DNA of 64,000 nucleotides, from NCBI RefSeq assembly GCF_050337045.1, contig NZ_JAKJSO010000015.1, positions 62,001 to 126,000 of the forward strand, read 5' to 3'. Of the stretch, positions 17,800-27,100 are shown piece after piece. The notes beneath the pieces were generated by a model. That model was not told the origin of the DNA. It saw only the letters and a program-made list of their open reading frames with translations, and made no database searches. Position 1 is the stretch's first letter; every line of letters starts with the position of its first letter. The translations under genes were made by a program, and so were the position numbers. Source of the DNA: Photobacterium kagoshimensis. Lineage in GTDB: Bacteria > Pseudomonadota > Gammaproteobacteria > Enterobacterales > Vibrionaceae.

Positions 17800-18570
17800 T
17801 TATTGTAATTCTTTTGCGAATGAAATCGCTTTGAGTAATTCACCATCCACATTTGGGATAGTATCAGATAAAAAGATCTGATTACCTGGTGTAAATGTCA
17901 TAAGTACATTTTTTAGTGTTCTATTAGTTTCACCAGTTTTATTTTGAACATCAAATTCAATGAGTTTGTTATATACCTCCGTGGCGAGTTTTTCTTCTTG
18001 CTCTTCAGTTATAGCAATTCTCCCTATGCAAATAGGAGGGCGAATTTTATGGCTGAATGATTCTTTTCGAAATCTTTCGGCAAACAAGGTATCGAGCTTT
18101 GAACCTTCCTCAAAAATAAATCGTCCTTTATCTTTGAATTGAAACTGGTGTTCACCTTTAAGGACGATATAGTCCATCATCTCTAACGCTCTTAGATAGA
18201 GGGTTATAGAAGTTGAACTGAGCGTATATTTTTGGGTGATTTCCTCTAGTGTCCATTCATTTCGACGAAGCAAATACAAAAAATCGAAAAGGAAAGGAAA
18301 CTGATGGAAAATTTCACTGTTTACATCTGTTATAAATTGTTCATTTTCATGTTGTAACTGCCTACCTCGCTTTGATAATTCAACGAGATCTGTGTCTAAG
18401 TGGCTTGCATAGAGTAATATTTTATCAAGCCCTAAAGCCGTATTGTGTAGTTGCCTTTTAATCGTCGAAAGCGGTATCCCTGTTCCTATAGATAAATCTG
18501 CGTAACAAATGCCTTTTTCTTTGATTTTTTCTCTTAACGCAGCGAGCAAATACGTTGCGGAATTATTCAT
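17800..18570 (-). CDS. HTH-type regulatory protein, unclassified
   Basis: A 256-residue protein whose first 65 residues look like an XRE-type helix-turn-helix (ICYADLSIGTGIPLSTIKRQL). A second winged-helix-like segment follows at about 95-150 (WTLEEITQKYTLSSTSITLYL). The C-terminal part is not recognised. There are no membrane segments. It lies upstream of, and in line with, the GH63 gene, which makes it a candidate regulator of that gene. Its AT content is higher than that of its neighbours. Confidence 0.65.
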   Translation of the reverse strand: MNNSATYLLAALREKIKEKGICYADLSIGTGIPLSTIKRQLHNTALGLDKILLYASHLDTDLVELSKRGRQLQHENEQFITDVNSEIFHQFPFLFDFLYLLRRNEWTLEEITQKYTLSSTSITLYLRALEMMDYIVLKGEHQFQFKDKGRFIFEEGSKLDTLFAERFRKESFSHKIRPPICIGRIAITEEQEEKLATEVYNKLIEFDVQNKTGETNRTLKNVLMTFTPGNQIFLSDTIPNVDGELLKAISFAKELQ

Positions 18571-19274
18571 TTAATAATGCCTGTTTTTAATCCACTTATA
18601 TCCATGGGGTTTATACAAGATATTCCTATTCTTGTGATCTTGATTCAGTAAATGATTTTAGTTTTTAATAATTGATGAGAATATATCCAGTTCATAGCCA
18701 ATTAGATTGCTTTTAATTTTAGTTTTGTTAATTGATTGCATTAATTAGTTTCTGTATCTATAGCTCTCATTCTTTTCGGGTGTGAGTATAGTTGTTTTGA
18801 ACTGTTTTATTAAGAGAGATGCACTTTAAATATAAAAAATTAACGCTGAGTTATAAATATGAAATTTTGAGTGTCAAGAATTTGAACTTAGGAAAAGAGT
18901 AATGCATAACATCACATAAGTAACAATGAAGGGTGGATTTTAAAAGTAACTTGTATTCGTAAAAGGAATGTTAATGTCATCGTGATAATACGTTAATGAT
19001 GGTTTTATATTATTGAATCAAAGTCATATTATATTGGTATTGAATAATATGGTAGTTACTTTTAATTAATTATTAATAATAACACTGTTGAGTAGCTGCC
19101 TAAAATAGCATGTAGCGTTATATTATGCTTCATAAAACAATGAGTTAGTAAATTAAAAAGCACACAGCTTTTAATATTCGTGACATGCGATGGCTTTGTT
19201 TGTTTATTAAGCGGTTCACTTCTATGCTTTCACCATTCTCTAATACTAACCATTTGTCGTTTGGAGGGTTAAAA
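18571..19274. other. AT-rich gene-free stretch
   Basis: About 700 bp of very AT-rich sequence between divergent genes. Apart from likely promoter material at both ends, I see no conserved element, repeat or plausible small gene. A frame extending upstream of the DUF302 start (from 19185) is probably not translated, because a GGAGGG ribosome site marks 19275 as the start. Confidence 0.5.
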
Positions 19275-19727
19275 ATGAAAAAGCGTCTTATTGGGGGAAT
19301 GCTTGTTTTGCTTGTGAGTGCTGGCGTAAATGCTGACAGTGGGCTGATAACACTTAAAAGTGCTTATAGCGTCAATGAAACGGTGGTTAGGCTTGAAAAA
19401 GCGGTACAAGAAAAGGGCCTGACGATTTTTGCGCGTATTGATCACGCTAAAAATGCGGAAACTATTGGTGTTAGCTTGCGGCCTACCCAACTAGTAATGT
19501 TTGGTAACCCCAAAGTTGGTTCACCGCTTATGGTTTGTAGCCAAGGGATTGCGATTGATCTACCCCAGAAAATCGTGGTTAGCGAAGATGAAAATCAGCA
19601 AGTTTGGCTAACTTATAATGACCCTTACTACTTGGTAAAACGTCATGATATTCAAGGCTGTGATCCTGTTATTAAAAAAGTAAGTAAAGCTTTAGCTAAC
19701 TTTGCACAAGCAGCGGCACAGCTTTAG
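19275..19727 (+). CDS. Exported DUF302 protein
   Basis: A 150-residue protein from the ATG at 19275 with a GGAGGG ribosome site. It has a signal peptide to about residue 20 (LLVSAGVNA), then the DUF302 domain: SVNETVVRLEKAVQEKGLTIFARIDHAKNA and a central RPTQLVMFGNPKVGSPLM. It ends with the family's single-helix tail. It is probably periplasmic; biochemical function unknown. It converges with melR, and the two stop codons are adjacent. Confidence 0.88.
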   Translation: MKKRLIGGMLVLLVSAGVNADSGLITLKSAYSVNETVVRLEKAVQEKGLTIFARIDHAKNAETIGVSLRPTQLVMFGNPKVGSPLMVCSQGIAIDLPQKIVVSEDENQQVWLTYNDPYYLVKRHDIQGCDPVIKKVSKALANFAQAAAQL

Positions 19728-20720
19728 TTATGGTCGTACAACCTGTTCACCATCAGAGATATTTGTGTCTATTAGGTGGGGGCTACTTTCCTTAAGGGTC
19801 CAGCGGTGGTCATTACGGCTGAGCTTGCGGTACTGGGTCGGTGTCACCCCAAGGTAGCTTTGGAAAGTTTGATAAAAACGGCTGCTGGAATTAAAACCCA
19901 CGGTTAGGGTTATATCTAATATTGTTCGCTCGGTATCACTCAGTAGGGCGCGAGCATGGTTAATGCGCATCGCGGTGATATATTGCTTAATGGTTAATTG
20001 CATCATGCGTTGGAAAATCCCCATAGCATAATTGGCATGCAATCCAACGTGATCGGCAATTTGCTTAACTGTTAGCGGTGTATCATGATGAGTAGCAATA
20101 TATTCAAGCATTTGACTAACATAGAACTGCGAATGCTTGGAAACACCATTTTGAGTTGGTTTGTCTTTGCGGCTGGCGAGCATCTGCGACCAACCCGTAA
20201 GGCATAAACGCTTGAGCATCAGACTTATTTCATCGGCGGCCAATTGCTGACGACTTTCAGCGTTATGCGCCATTTCATATTCCCACCGCTTAAGTTCAAA
20301 CTCACTCACCAATGAAGCGTCATTCGAATGTAAAACGGCGCCATGTGTTATCTGATTTACAAACTCTCTATTAAGTGGCCACGATAAAAAGTGGTGAATT
20401 GGGATGTTGATGATCCCCATATTATGACAGTTTCCAGGGTTGGTTAGTCGATGAGGGACTGATGCCCAAAATAGTCCAATATGACCATCTTTTAGTACAA
20501 TAGGGCTGCCATTAATGATGTACTCCACATCGCCCCCGAATGGGATGTTCACTTCAACTTGCCCATGCCAATGGTACCCCGGCATATCATGTGGCTGTCT
20601 CAATTCAATATCGATCTTCTCATACGAAGAGTAAAGCGATAGCGGACTGATAGAAACACTTTCAGGCATATCGTTGTCTTGTGTTGTTACAAACAATACG
20701 TCTTTTTTGGGCGGTTTCAT
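19728..20720 (-). CDS. melR: Melibiose operon regulator MelR (AraC family)
   Basis: A 330-residue AraC-family activator that aligns with E. coli MelR through both domains. The N-terminal cupin has HWHGQVEVNIPFGGDVEYIING and LFWASVPHRLT. The C-terminal double HTH has ADHVGLHANYAMGIFQRMMQ and GFNSSSRFYQTFQSYLGVTP. It is divergent from melAB, the E. coli arrangement, so it should activate melAB when melibiose is bound. Confidence 0.95.
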   Translation of the reverse strand: MKPPKKDVLFVTTQDNDMPESVSISPLSLYSSYEKIDIELRQPHDMPGYHWHGQVEVNIPFGGDVEYIINGSPIVLKDGHIGLFWASVPHRLTNPGNCHNMGIINIPIHHFLSWPLNREFVNQITHGAVLHSNDASLVSEFELKRWEYEMAHNAESRQQLAADEISLMLKRLCLTGWSQMLASRKDKPTQNGVSKHSQFYVSQMLEYIATHHDTPLTVKQIADHVGLHANYAMGIFQRMMQLTIKQYITAMRINHARALLSDTERTILDITLTVGFNSSSRFYQTFQSYLGVTPTQYRKLSRNDHRWTLKESSPHLIDTNISDGEQVVRP

Positions 20721-20901
20721 GTCAGGTCCTTAGGAAATAGCATATATGGCTGTTCTATCAGAGTATTTCATTTGATTCAGGATGTTTGTCACAGAGTGAA
20801 TATTTCTCTTAAGTATAAATTCCGATATGAGATCGGGGTTACAATCTTTGGCTTTGTATCGGTTTGGTATCCGAAAAGCTCACCAAAATGCACCTTTTTA
20901 T

Positions 20902-20951
20902 CCTGTTTTCTCATATTTTATTTCTGGTGGAGGAAAATATGAGAAAACGGG
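20902..20951. promoter_or_regulatory. Long inverted repeat in the melR-melA gap
   Basis: CCTGTTTTCTCATATTTT (20902-20919) and AAAATATGAGAAAACGGG (20934-20951) pair at 17 of 18 positions across a 14-bp loop. It lies 100 bp upstream of the melA ATG and 182 bp from the melR start, in the control region. An operator or a leader hairpin of the melA transcript are both possible. Confidence 0.6.
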
Positions 20952-21050
20952 ATAGCGATATCATTTACCGAGACGAAAAGTACCAGCGAAGGCGTGTAAT
21001 GTTTCATCATCACATTACGATAGTTACTGAGATTGAAGGATAGAAATCGA

Positions 21051-22403
21051 ATGAATACGCCAAAGATCACTTTCATTGGAGCTGGCTCAACTATTTTCGT
21101 TAAGAATATTCTTGGCGATGTTTTCCATAAGCCTGCGCTGAAACACGCACGAATTGCTTTGATGGATATTGATGAAACTCGCTTAGAAGAGTCTCATATT
21201 GTTGTCAGTAAGTTGATGGAATCAGCGGGTGCTGAGGGGACGATTACTTGTCACCTTAATCAAAAAGAAGCGTTGCAAGATGCCGACTTTGTCGTAGTGG
21301 CCTTTCAAATTGGCGGATTCGAGCCCTGTACGGTGACCGACTTTGAAGTGTGTAAGCGTCATGGTTTAGAGCAAACTATCGCCGATACATTAGGCCCTGG
21401 CGGTATTATGCGCTCGCTGCGTACCATTCCACACCTATGGCAGATCTGTGAAGACATGACGGAAATCTGTCCAGAGGCAACCATGCTGAATTACGTTAAC
21501 CCTATGGCGATGAATACCTGGGCTATGTATGACAAGTATCCGAATATTAAGCAAGTGGGTCTTTGTCACTCTGTACAGGGAACGGCAGAGGAACTTGCGC
21601 GTGACTTAGAGATAGACTATCGCGATCTACGCTTTACCTGTGCGGGTATCAACCACATGGCTTATTACCTCACGCTGGAGCACAAAAATGAGCAGGGCGA
21701 GTATGTCGATATTTCCCCTGACTTGTTAGCTGCTTTCGAAAGTGGAAAAGCACCTAAGCCAGGCATTTATCACAATGGCCGCTGTACCAACTTGGTACGT
21801 TATGAAATGTTCAAAAAGCTGGGCTATTTCGTGACTGAATCATCGGAGCACTTTGCAGAATACACACCGTACTTTATTAAGCCTAACCGCCCAGATTTGA
21901 TTGAACGTTATAAAGTGCCGCTAGATGAGTACCCTAAACGCTGCGTCGAGCAAATTGCAGCTTGGAAGCAAGACTTAGAAGCATTTAAAAATGCCGATCG
22001 TATTGATGTAAAAGAATCACACGAATATGCCAGCACTATTATGAATGCGATTTGGACAGGCACACCAAGTGTTATTTACGGCAATGTGAAAAACGAAGGA
22101 CTTATCGACAATTTACCACACGGTTGCTGTGTTGAAGTGGCATGTCTAGTCGATGCTAACGGTATTCAGCCAACCAAAGTTGGTACGCTACCTAATCATT
22201 TAGCAGCGCTGATGCAGACCAACATCAATGTTCAAACCTTACTGACAGAAGCTATTCTGACCGAAAACAAAGATCGTATCTACCATGCTGCAATGTTAGA
22301 CCCGCATACTTCAGCTGTATTAGGGCTCGAAGAAATCTATGCACTCGTTGATGATTTGATTGCTGCGCATGAAGGTTGGTTACCTGCTTGGGTCCATAAA
22401 TAA
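21051..22403 (+). CDS. melA: Alpha-galactosidase MelA (GH4)
   Basis: A 450-residue NAD- and Mn-dependent GH4 alpha-galactosidase, very close to E. coli MelA. It shows the Rossmann GAGSTIFVKNILGD at the N-terminus, VVAFQIGG, NYVNPMAMNTWA, CHSVQGTA, the metal-binding CAGINHMAYY, and TIMNAIWTGTPSVIYGNV. It hydrolyses imported melibiose to galactose and glucose in the cytoplasm. I use the ATG at 21051 (MNTPKITFIGAG); a TTG 18 bp earlier is in frame but has no family support. Confidence 0.97.
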   Translation: MNTPKITFIGAGSTIFVKNILGDVFHKPALKHARIALMDIDETRLEESHIVVSKLMESAGAEGTITCHLNQKEALQDADFVVVAFQIGGFEPCTVTDFEVCKRHGLEQTIADTLGPGGIMRSLRTIPHLWQICEDMTEICPEATMLNYVNPMAMNTWAMYDKYPNIKQVGLCHSVQGTAEELARDLEIDYRDLRFTCAGINHMAYYLTLEHKNEQGEYVDISPDLLAAFESGKAPKPGIYHNGRCTNLVRYEMFKKLGYFVTESSEHFAEYTPYFIKPNRPDLIERYKVPLDEYPKRCVEQIAAWKQDLEAFKNADRIDVKESHEYASTIMNAIWTGTPSVIYGNVKNEGLIDNLPHGCCVEVACLVDANGIQPTKVGTLPNHLAALMQTNINVQTLLTEAILTENKDRIYHAAMLDPHTSAVLGLEEIYALVDDLIAAHEGWLPAWVHK

Positions 22404-22483
22404 CCCGATAATCACTCGATCAAAATAATAACGACTTATCACAATCAATACTTTCAAAATTAACGTGAATTAAATGGAATGAT

Positions 22484-22531
22484 GCCTTTTTATACTCAGG
22501 CTAGGATGGCCTGAGTATAAAACAAAAAGGC
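22484..22531 (+). promoter_or_regulatory. Long intercistronic hairpin between melA and melB
   Basis: GCCTTTTTATACTCAGGC and GCCTGAGTATAAAAcAAAAAGGC form an almost perfect stem around a 7-bp loop. The melB ribosome site follows within 10 bp. It could be an attenuator, an RNA-stability element or a partial terminator that sets the melA:melB ratio. Confidence 0.7.
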
Positions 22532-22544
22532 TAAAGGAGCTGCA

Positions 22545-23966
22545 ATGAGTGTTTCAATGAACACCAAATTAAGCTACGGCTTTGGTGCTTTTGGTAAAGA
22601 TTTCGCCATTACCATCGTTTATATGTACCTCATGTTTTACTATACCGACGTTGTGGGCATTTCAGCTGGCGTAGTTGGTACAATTTTCTTAGTCGCTCGT
22701 ATTTGGGATGCTGTAAACGATCCAATTATGGGCTGGGTGGTTAATAACACCCGAACGCGCTGGGGGAAATTTAAGCCTTGGATTTTAATTGGCACAATTA
22801 CGAATTCTATTGTGCTGTATATGCTGTTTACTGCCCACTATTTTGAAGGCCCGTGGCTAATCGCTTACGCTGCTGTGACCTACATTTTATGGGGCATGAC
22901 TTATACCTTAATGGACATCCCATTTTGGTCATTAGTGCCAACGCTAACTCTGGATAAACGTGAGCGTGAAGAGTTAGTTCCTTACCCTCGCTTCTTTGCA
23001 AGCCTTGCATGGATTGTGACAGCGGCGATTGCCATGCCGATGATTAATTACCTTGGTGGTGATGATAAAGGTTTTGGCTTTCAGATGTTCAGTCTAATGC
23101 TGATTGTGTGCTTTGCGATTTCAACCTTTATTACGCTTCGTAATGTAAAAGAGCGTTATTCAACCGATAAACTCGATAGCGGAAAAGTCGAAGAGAAAGT
23201 GTCATTGAAAAAAATGGTGTCACTTATCTATAAAAACAGCCAGTTAAGCTGCGTGTTGTGCATGGCACTATCCTATAACCTTGCCACCAACATTATTATG
23301 GCGTTTGCGGTTTACTACTTTACCTATGTAGTTGGTAATGAAGAGCTGTTCCCGTACTACATGGCATACGCTGGTATCGCGAACCTTATCACCTTAGTGT
23401 TATTCCCTAAACTTGCGAAAATTTTCTCACGCCGCATGTTATGGGCGGGTGCCTCTGGCTTTCCAATCTTAGGAAGTTTGGTGCTGATTTATATCGGCCT
23501 ATATGATCAACAGAGCGTATTGCTGATTTCCACCGCAGGTATTTTACTGCAAATTGGTACGGCATTATTCTGGGTGTTGAACGTTATTATGGTGGCCGAC
23601 ACAGTAGATTATGGTGAATATAAGCTAGGTGTACGCTGTGAAAGTATCGCATTCTCGGTACAAACCTTAGTGGTTAAAGCTGGCTCTGCCTTCGCTGCTT
23701 TCTTTATCGGTATTGCGTTAACAGCAGTGAACTATATTCCTAATGTTGAGCAAAGCCCTGATACGATTTTTGGTATGCAATGTATTATGATTGGTCTGCC
23801 AAGCTTCTTCTTTGCTATCGCTCTGATCATCTACTTCCGCTTTTATAAGCTAAATGGAGCGTACCACCAAAAGGTACAAGATCATCTCACAGAGAAATAT
23901 GATCATCTAATAGCGGATGATGGAGAGGCCCCTCAAACCTCGGGTAAGCCAGCTCCCGCTGTATAA
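22545..23966 (+). CDS. melB: Melibiose/sodium symporter MelB
   Basis: A 473-residue GPH-family transporter with twelve predicted membrane helices, closely following E. coli MelB: KLSYGFGAFGKDFAI, the cation-site motif IWDAVNDPIMG (two Asp in helix II), WGMTYTLMDIPFWSLVP, DKREREELVPYPRFFASLAW, YGEYKLGVRCESIAFSVQTLVVK. It imports melibiose with Na+, Li+ or H+. An AAAGGAG ribosome site precedes the ATG. Together with melA it makes a minimal melibiose operon. Confidence 0.97.
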   Translation: MSVSMNTKLSYGFGAFGKDFAITIVYMYLMFYYTDVVGISAGVVGTIFLVARIWDAVNDPIMGWVVNNTRTRWGKFKPWILIGTITNSIVLYMLFTAHYFEGPWLIAYAAVTYILWGMTYTLMDIPFWSLVPTLTLDKREREELVPYPRFFASLAWIVTAAIAMPMINYLGGDDKGFGFQMFSLMLIVCFAISTFITLRNVKERYSTDKLDSGKVEEKVSLKKMVSLIYKNSQLSCVLCMALSYNLATNIIMAFAVYYFTYVVGNEELFPYYMAYAGIANLITLVLFPKLAKIFSRRMLWAGASGFPILGSLVLIYIGLYDQQSVLLISTAGILLQIGTALFWVLNVIMVADTVDYGEYKLGVRCESIAFSVQTLVVKAGSAFAAFFIGIALTAVNYIPNVEQSPDTIFGMQCIMIGLPSFFFAIALIIYFRFYKLNGAYHQKVQDHLTEKYDHLIADDGEAPQTSGKPAPAV

Positions 23967-23974
23967 CGTGTTTA

Positions 23975-24886
23975 TCAAGCCTCTTCTTCTAGGGGCTTAT
24001 CTTCCAGCAATGAATAACTCAAATACTCAATGCACAAGTCGTGAAAAGCCTGTGCTTGAGGTGAAATAGTGCGGTCTTTCAATCGGAAAATACCAATCTG
24101 GCGCTTAAGAGGGGGATCGATCAGTGGGATCCAAACCAAGCGAGTTTCGTTAGTAGGGAAGGCTAGCTTAGGTAGCGTTGTGATGCCAATACCGAGCTCT
24201 AATACCGAAAATAGCGAGGTTATATTTTCAACTGAGTAGATCGCCTGCTCACTCAAAGTCCGTGCAGGGGTGGGATCCAATAGCTTACATGTCCCGTTGC
24301 GAATGAACGGCAGTTGTAGCAATGTTTTCCATTCAATCCCTTCAGGTTGCTGTGCGATTGGGTTATCACGCAAACAGACTACACCGATAGGATCCGAAAT
24401 CAGTGAGGTAAATTCGATAGCATCTTCTTCAAGCTGAGAACAATTTCCCAGCGCTAAATCCACGTCACCAGAGAGCAGCCTTTCTTCAACCCCCGTGGCA
24501 TTATCATCAATTAAGCTGACTTCAACATTGGGGTATTTTTCACAAAAAGCACCGAGCACACTGGGTATCAGTTTGGCAGCAACAGAAGGGACACTGGCTA
24601 TACGAACGCGTCCTTGTTGCCCTGCGGCGGCCGCACGTAGGTCATTATTCAATGTACTGTAAACATTCAGAAACTGGATAACCTTGGGTAAGCAAATTTC
24701 CCCAAAGGGCGTCAGTGTGGACTTGTTACCAGCTTCAAAAAGTGATTGCCCCAAAATTTTTTCTAGCTCTTTTATTGATGTAGAAAGCGCGGCTTGTGAT
24801 CGATTTGCTCGATGAGAAGCCGCCCGAAACCCACCTTCTTCAACCACTAATACAAAATGTTTCAATTGTTGGAGCTTTATACTCAT
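23975..24886 (-). CDS. LysR-family regulator, divergent from the RidA-BCCT operon
   Basis: A 303-residue LysR-type regulator. The N-terminal winged helix is typical (GGFRAASHRANRSQAALSTSI), and a periplasmic-binding-like effector domain follows (GRVRIASVPSVAAKLIPSVL). Its start lies 158 bp from the RidA gene on the opposite strand, with an inverted repeat in between. It is therefore the probable regulator of the six-gene operon at 25045-32418. Its 3' end converges closely with melB. Confidence 0.92.
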   Translation of the reverse strand: MSIKLQQLKHFVLVVEEGGFRAASHRANRSQAALSTSIKELEKILGQSLFEAGNKSTLTPFGEICLPKVIQFLNVYSTLNNDLRAAAAGQQGRVRIASVPSVAAKLIPSVLGAFCEKYPNVEVSLIDDNATGVEERLLSGDVDLALGNCSQLEEDAIEFTSLISDPIGVVCLRDNPIAQQPEGIEWKTLLQLPFIRNGTCKLLDPTPARTLSEQAIYSVENITSLFSVLELGIGITTLPKLAFPTNETRLVWIPLIDPPLKRQIGIFRLKDRTISPQAQAFHDLCIEYLSYSLLEDKPLEEEA

Positions 24887-24929
24887 AGAGGATGACTCCT
24901 TGTGAGCCCTTTATTTACCTTACTTCCCG

Positions 24930-24957
24930 CAAGGTGATAAGTTTTTATTATCACTTG
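24930..24957. promoter_or_regulatory. Inverted repeat in the LysR-RidA gap, candidate LysR operator
   Basis: CAAGgTGATAA and TTATCACTTG face each other across a short T-rich spacer. The position, about 45 bp from the LysR start and 90 bp from the RidA start, suits a divergent LysR-type operator. Confidence 0.5.
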
Positions 24958-25044
24958 TACAAAATTTACCGTTAGATTTATCAAGTGTCAAAGGGCAATA
25001 TTTAACCATTACGAAACATTGTTGTTACATGGTTGAATTGAAAC

Positions 25045-25446
25045 ATGAATGATCATAATCAAAAACACTCAGTAAAGACTTCTCTGTTTGCTTCAAAAGC
25101 CCCATTGGAATGGGCAATTATCAACAATGGCACCTTGTATACTGCGCAGATACCTATCGATCAGACTGGGGCCGTTGTTGAAGGGGGCATTGAAGCTCAA
25201 ACTCGCCAAATCTTTAGTAACCTGATTCATACTTTGGAATGCGCAGGAGAATCATTAGATTCCGTATTGCAAGTGATGATTTATGTCACCGATCGTGAAT
25301 ATCTCAAAACCGTTAACAGTATTTATGCCGAGCATTTCAATGCGCCTTATCCCAATCGAGCAGCCATTGTTGTGGCAGGGCTTGCGCGTGAAGAAATGCT
25401 GGTGGAATTTGTGGTGTATGCGGCAGCGACTGATCCTACAGCGTGA
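25045..25446 (+). CDS. RidA-family (YjgF/UK114) protein
   Basis: A 133-residue member of the RidA superfamily. TRQIFSNLIHTLECAGESLDSVLQVMIYVTD is the usual central block, and PNRAAIVVAGLAREEMLVEF contains the conserved Arg that in RidA binds the carboxylate of enamine/imine intermediates. RidA proteins speed hydrolysis of reactive 2-aminoacrylate-type enamines. As first gene of a catabolic operon it hints that the pathway generates an imine or enamine. The ribosome site is weak. Confidence 0.9.
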   Translation: MNDHNQKHSVKTSLFASKAPLEWAIINNGTLYTAQIPIDQTGAVVEGGIEAQTRQIFSNLIHTLECAGESLDSVLQVMIYVTDREYLKTVNSIYAEHFNAPYPNRAAIVVAGLAREEMLVEFVVYAAATDPTA

Positions 25447-25532
25447 CGGTGTAATCCAAACTCAACAACGTAATGAAGGCTGCCAGATTCAGATGCAGCC
25501 GTTGTTTATCAAGTATTAGGTACAAGGACAGA

Positions 25533-26996
25533 ATGATGACTCAATTACAGAATGTTCAACCAGAAACCTCACTATATATTGCAGGTGAATGGCAATCAGG
25601 GATCAGCACGCTTGCTAACATTAACCCGTCAGATATTAGTGAAAACCTCGGTGATTATGCGCAAGCAAGTGAAGCGCAAGTTCAGCAAGCAATCGCGGCC
25701 GCAAAACAGGCTCAGCCAGAATGGGAAAAAACACCGATTGAACGTAAGCAAGCCGTGCTTCAAGCCATTGGTGACGAATTAATTGCACGTTGTGATGAAT
25801 TAGGTACCTTGCTGGCGAGAGAAGAAGGTAAGCCGTTTGCTGAAGGGCGTGGTGAAATTTACCGCGCAGGGCAGTTCTTCCAGTATTTTGCCGCAGAAGT
25901 GTTACGCCAAATTGGTGACAACGCCGAGTCCGTTCGCCCTGGTGTGTCGGTTGAAGTGACACGTGAAGCGGTCGGTGTGGTCGCGATTATTTCACCATGG
26001 AACTTCCCAACAGCGACAGCCGCTTGGAAAATTGCACCGGCATTAGCTTTTGGTAATAGCGTTATATGGAAGCCAGCTAACCTTACTCCAGCAAGCGCCG
26101 TTGCACTAACTGAAATTGTTCACCGTCAAGGCTTACCTGCGGGCACGTTTAACTTGGTGCTAGGCAGTGGCTCGCAAGTCGGTAATACCCTTATCAACTC
26201 AAAAAACATTAACGGTGTCAGCTTTACAGGATCCGTTGATACTGGCCGCAAAGTTGCCGCGGCAACAGCCCCTAATTTTGTTCGTTGCCAGCTTGAAATG
26301 GGCAGTAAAAATGCCTTGGTGATTGCTGATGATGCCGATATTCAGACCGCGGTAGAAGCCACAATTGCGGGTTCATTTTCAGGCGCAGGTCAAAAGTGCA
26401 CGGCTTCATCTCGCTTAGTGGTAATGGATAGCATTCATGATGCCTATGTAGAAGCCTTGATTAAACGCATGGGTGAACTAAAAGTCGGACATGCGTTAGA
26501 AGAGGGCGTATTTATGGGCCCAGTCGTGGATGGCAATCAACTTGAATCTAACTTCGCTTGGATTGATAAAGCACGCCAAAGTGGGGCAGAGCTAGCTTGT
26601 GGTGGCGAGCGCTTAAGCTTGCAGCATCAAGGTTACTACATGTCGCCAACCTTATTTTTGAATACTCAAAATAGCTGGGAAGTCAATCAAGAAGAGGTGT
26701 TTGCTCCTATGGCCTGTGTGATCCGCGTGGCGGATTTAGAAGAGGCGATAGCGACAACCAATGATACTCGCTTTGGTTTAACGGGGGGCATTATTACCCA
26801 AAGCTTACGCACCAGTGCCATGTTCAAACAACAGGCGCAAACAGGCTGTGTGATGGTGAACTTACCAACGGCAGGTACGGATTACCATGTGCCGTTTGGT
26901 GGCCGTAAAGAGTCGAGTTTTGGTCCGCGCGAGCAAGGCCAATATGCGAAAGAGTTCTACACCGTGGTGAAAACGGCTTATCAGCGTCCTTATTAA
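25533..26996 (+). CDS. NAD(P)-dependent aldehyde dehydrogenase
   Basis: A 487-residue ALDH from the ATG at 25533, preceded by AAGGA. The catalytic residues are visible: Cys289 in GQKCTASSR and Glu255 in CQLEMGSKNA. PWNFP near residue 155 and FTGSVDTG (nucleotide binding) are intact, as is the C-terminal FGGRKESSFGPREQG. The GPREQG ending and overall pattern resemble alpha-ketoglutaric-semialdehyde dehydrogenases (KGSADH), but the substrate cannot be read from sequence. It lies between the RidA and M19 genes, apparently in one transcription unit with them. Confidence 0.93.
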   Translation: MMTQLQNVQPETSLYIAGEWQSGISTLANINPSDISENLGDYAQASEAQVQQAIAAAKQAQPEWEKTPIERKQAVLQAIGDELIARCDELGTLLAREEGKPFAEGRGEIYRAGQFFQYFAAEVLRQIGDNAESVRPGVSVEVTREAVGVVAIISPWNFPTATAAWKIAPALAFGNSVIWKPANLTPASAVALTEIVHRQGLPAGTFNLVLGSGSQVGNTLINSKNINGVSFTGSVDTGRKVAAATAPNFVRCQLEMGSKNALVIADDADIQTAVEATIAGSFSGAGQKCTASSRLVVMDSIHDAYVEALIKRMGELKVGHALEEGVFMGPVVDGNQLESNFAWIDKARQSGAELACGGERLSLQHQGYYMSPTLFLNTQNSWEVNQEEVFAPMACVIRVADLEEAIATTNDTRFGLTGGIITQSLRTSAMFKQQAQTGCVMVNLPTAGTDYHVPFGGRKESSFGPREQGQYAKEFYTVVKTAYQRPY

Positions 26997-27100
26997 GTGT
27001 TGCGATACAAGGGAATGACTTATTCAAACGGTCTGAGAATAGGTAAGTGCTGAACTGAACTTGCCTATTTACCGAGTTAAACATCGTTTAAGGAGCAACT

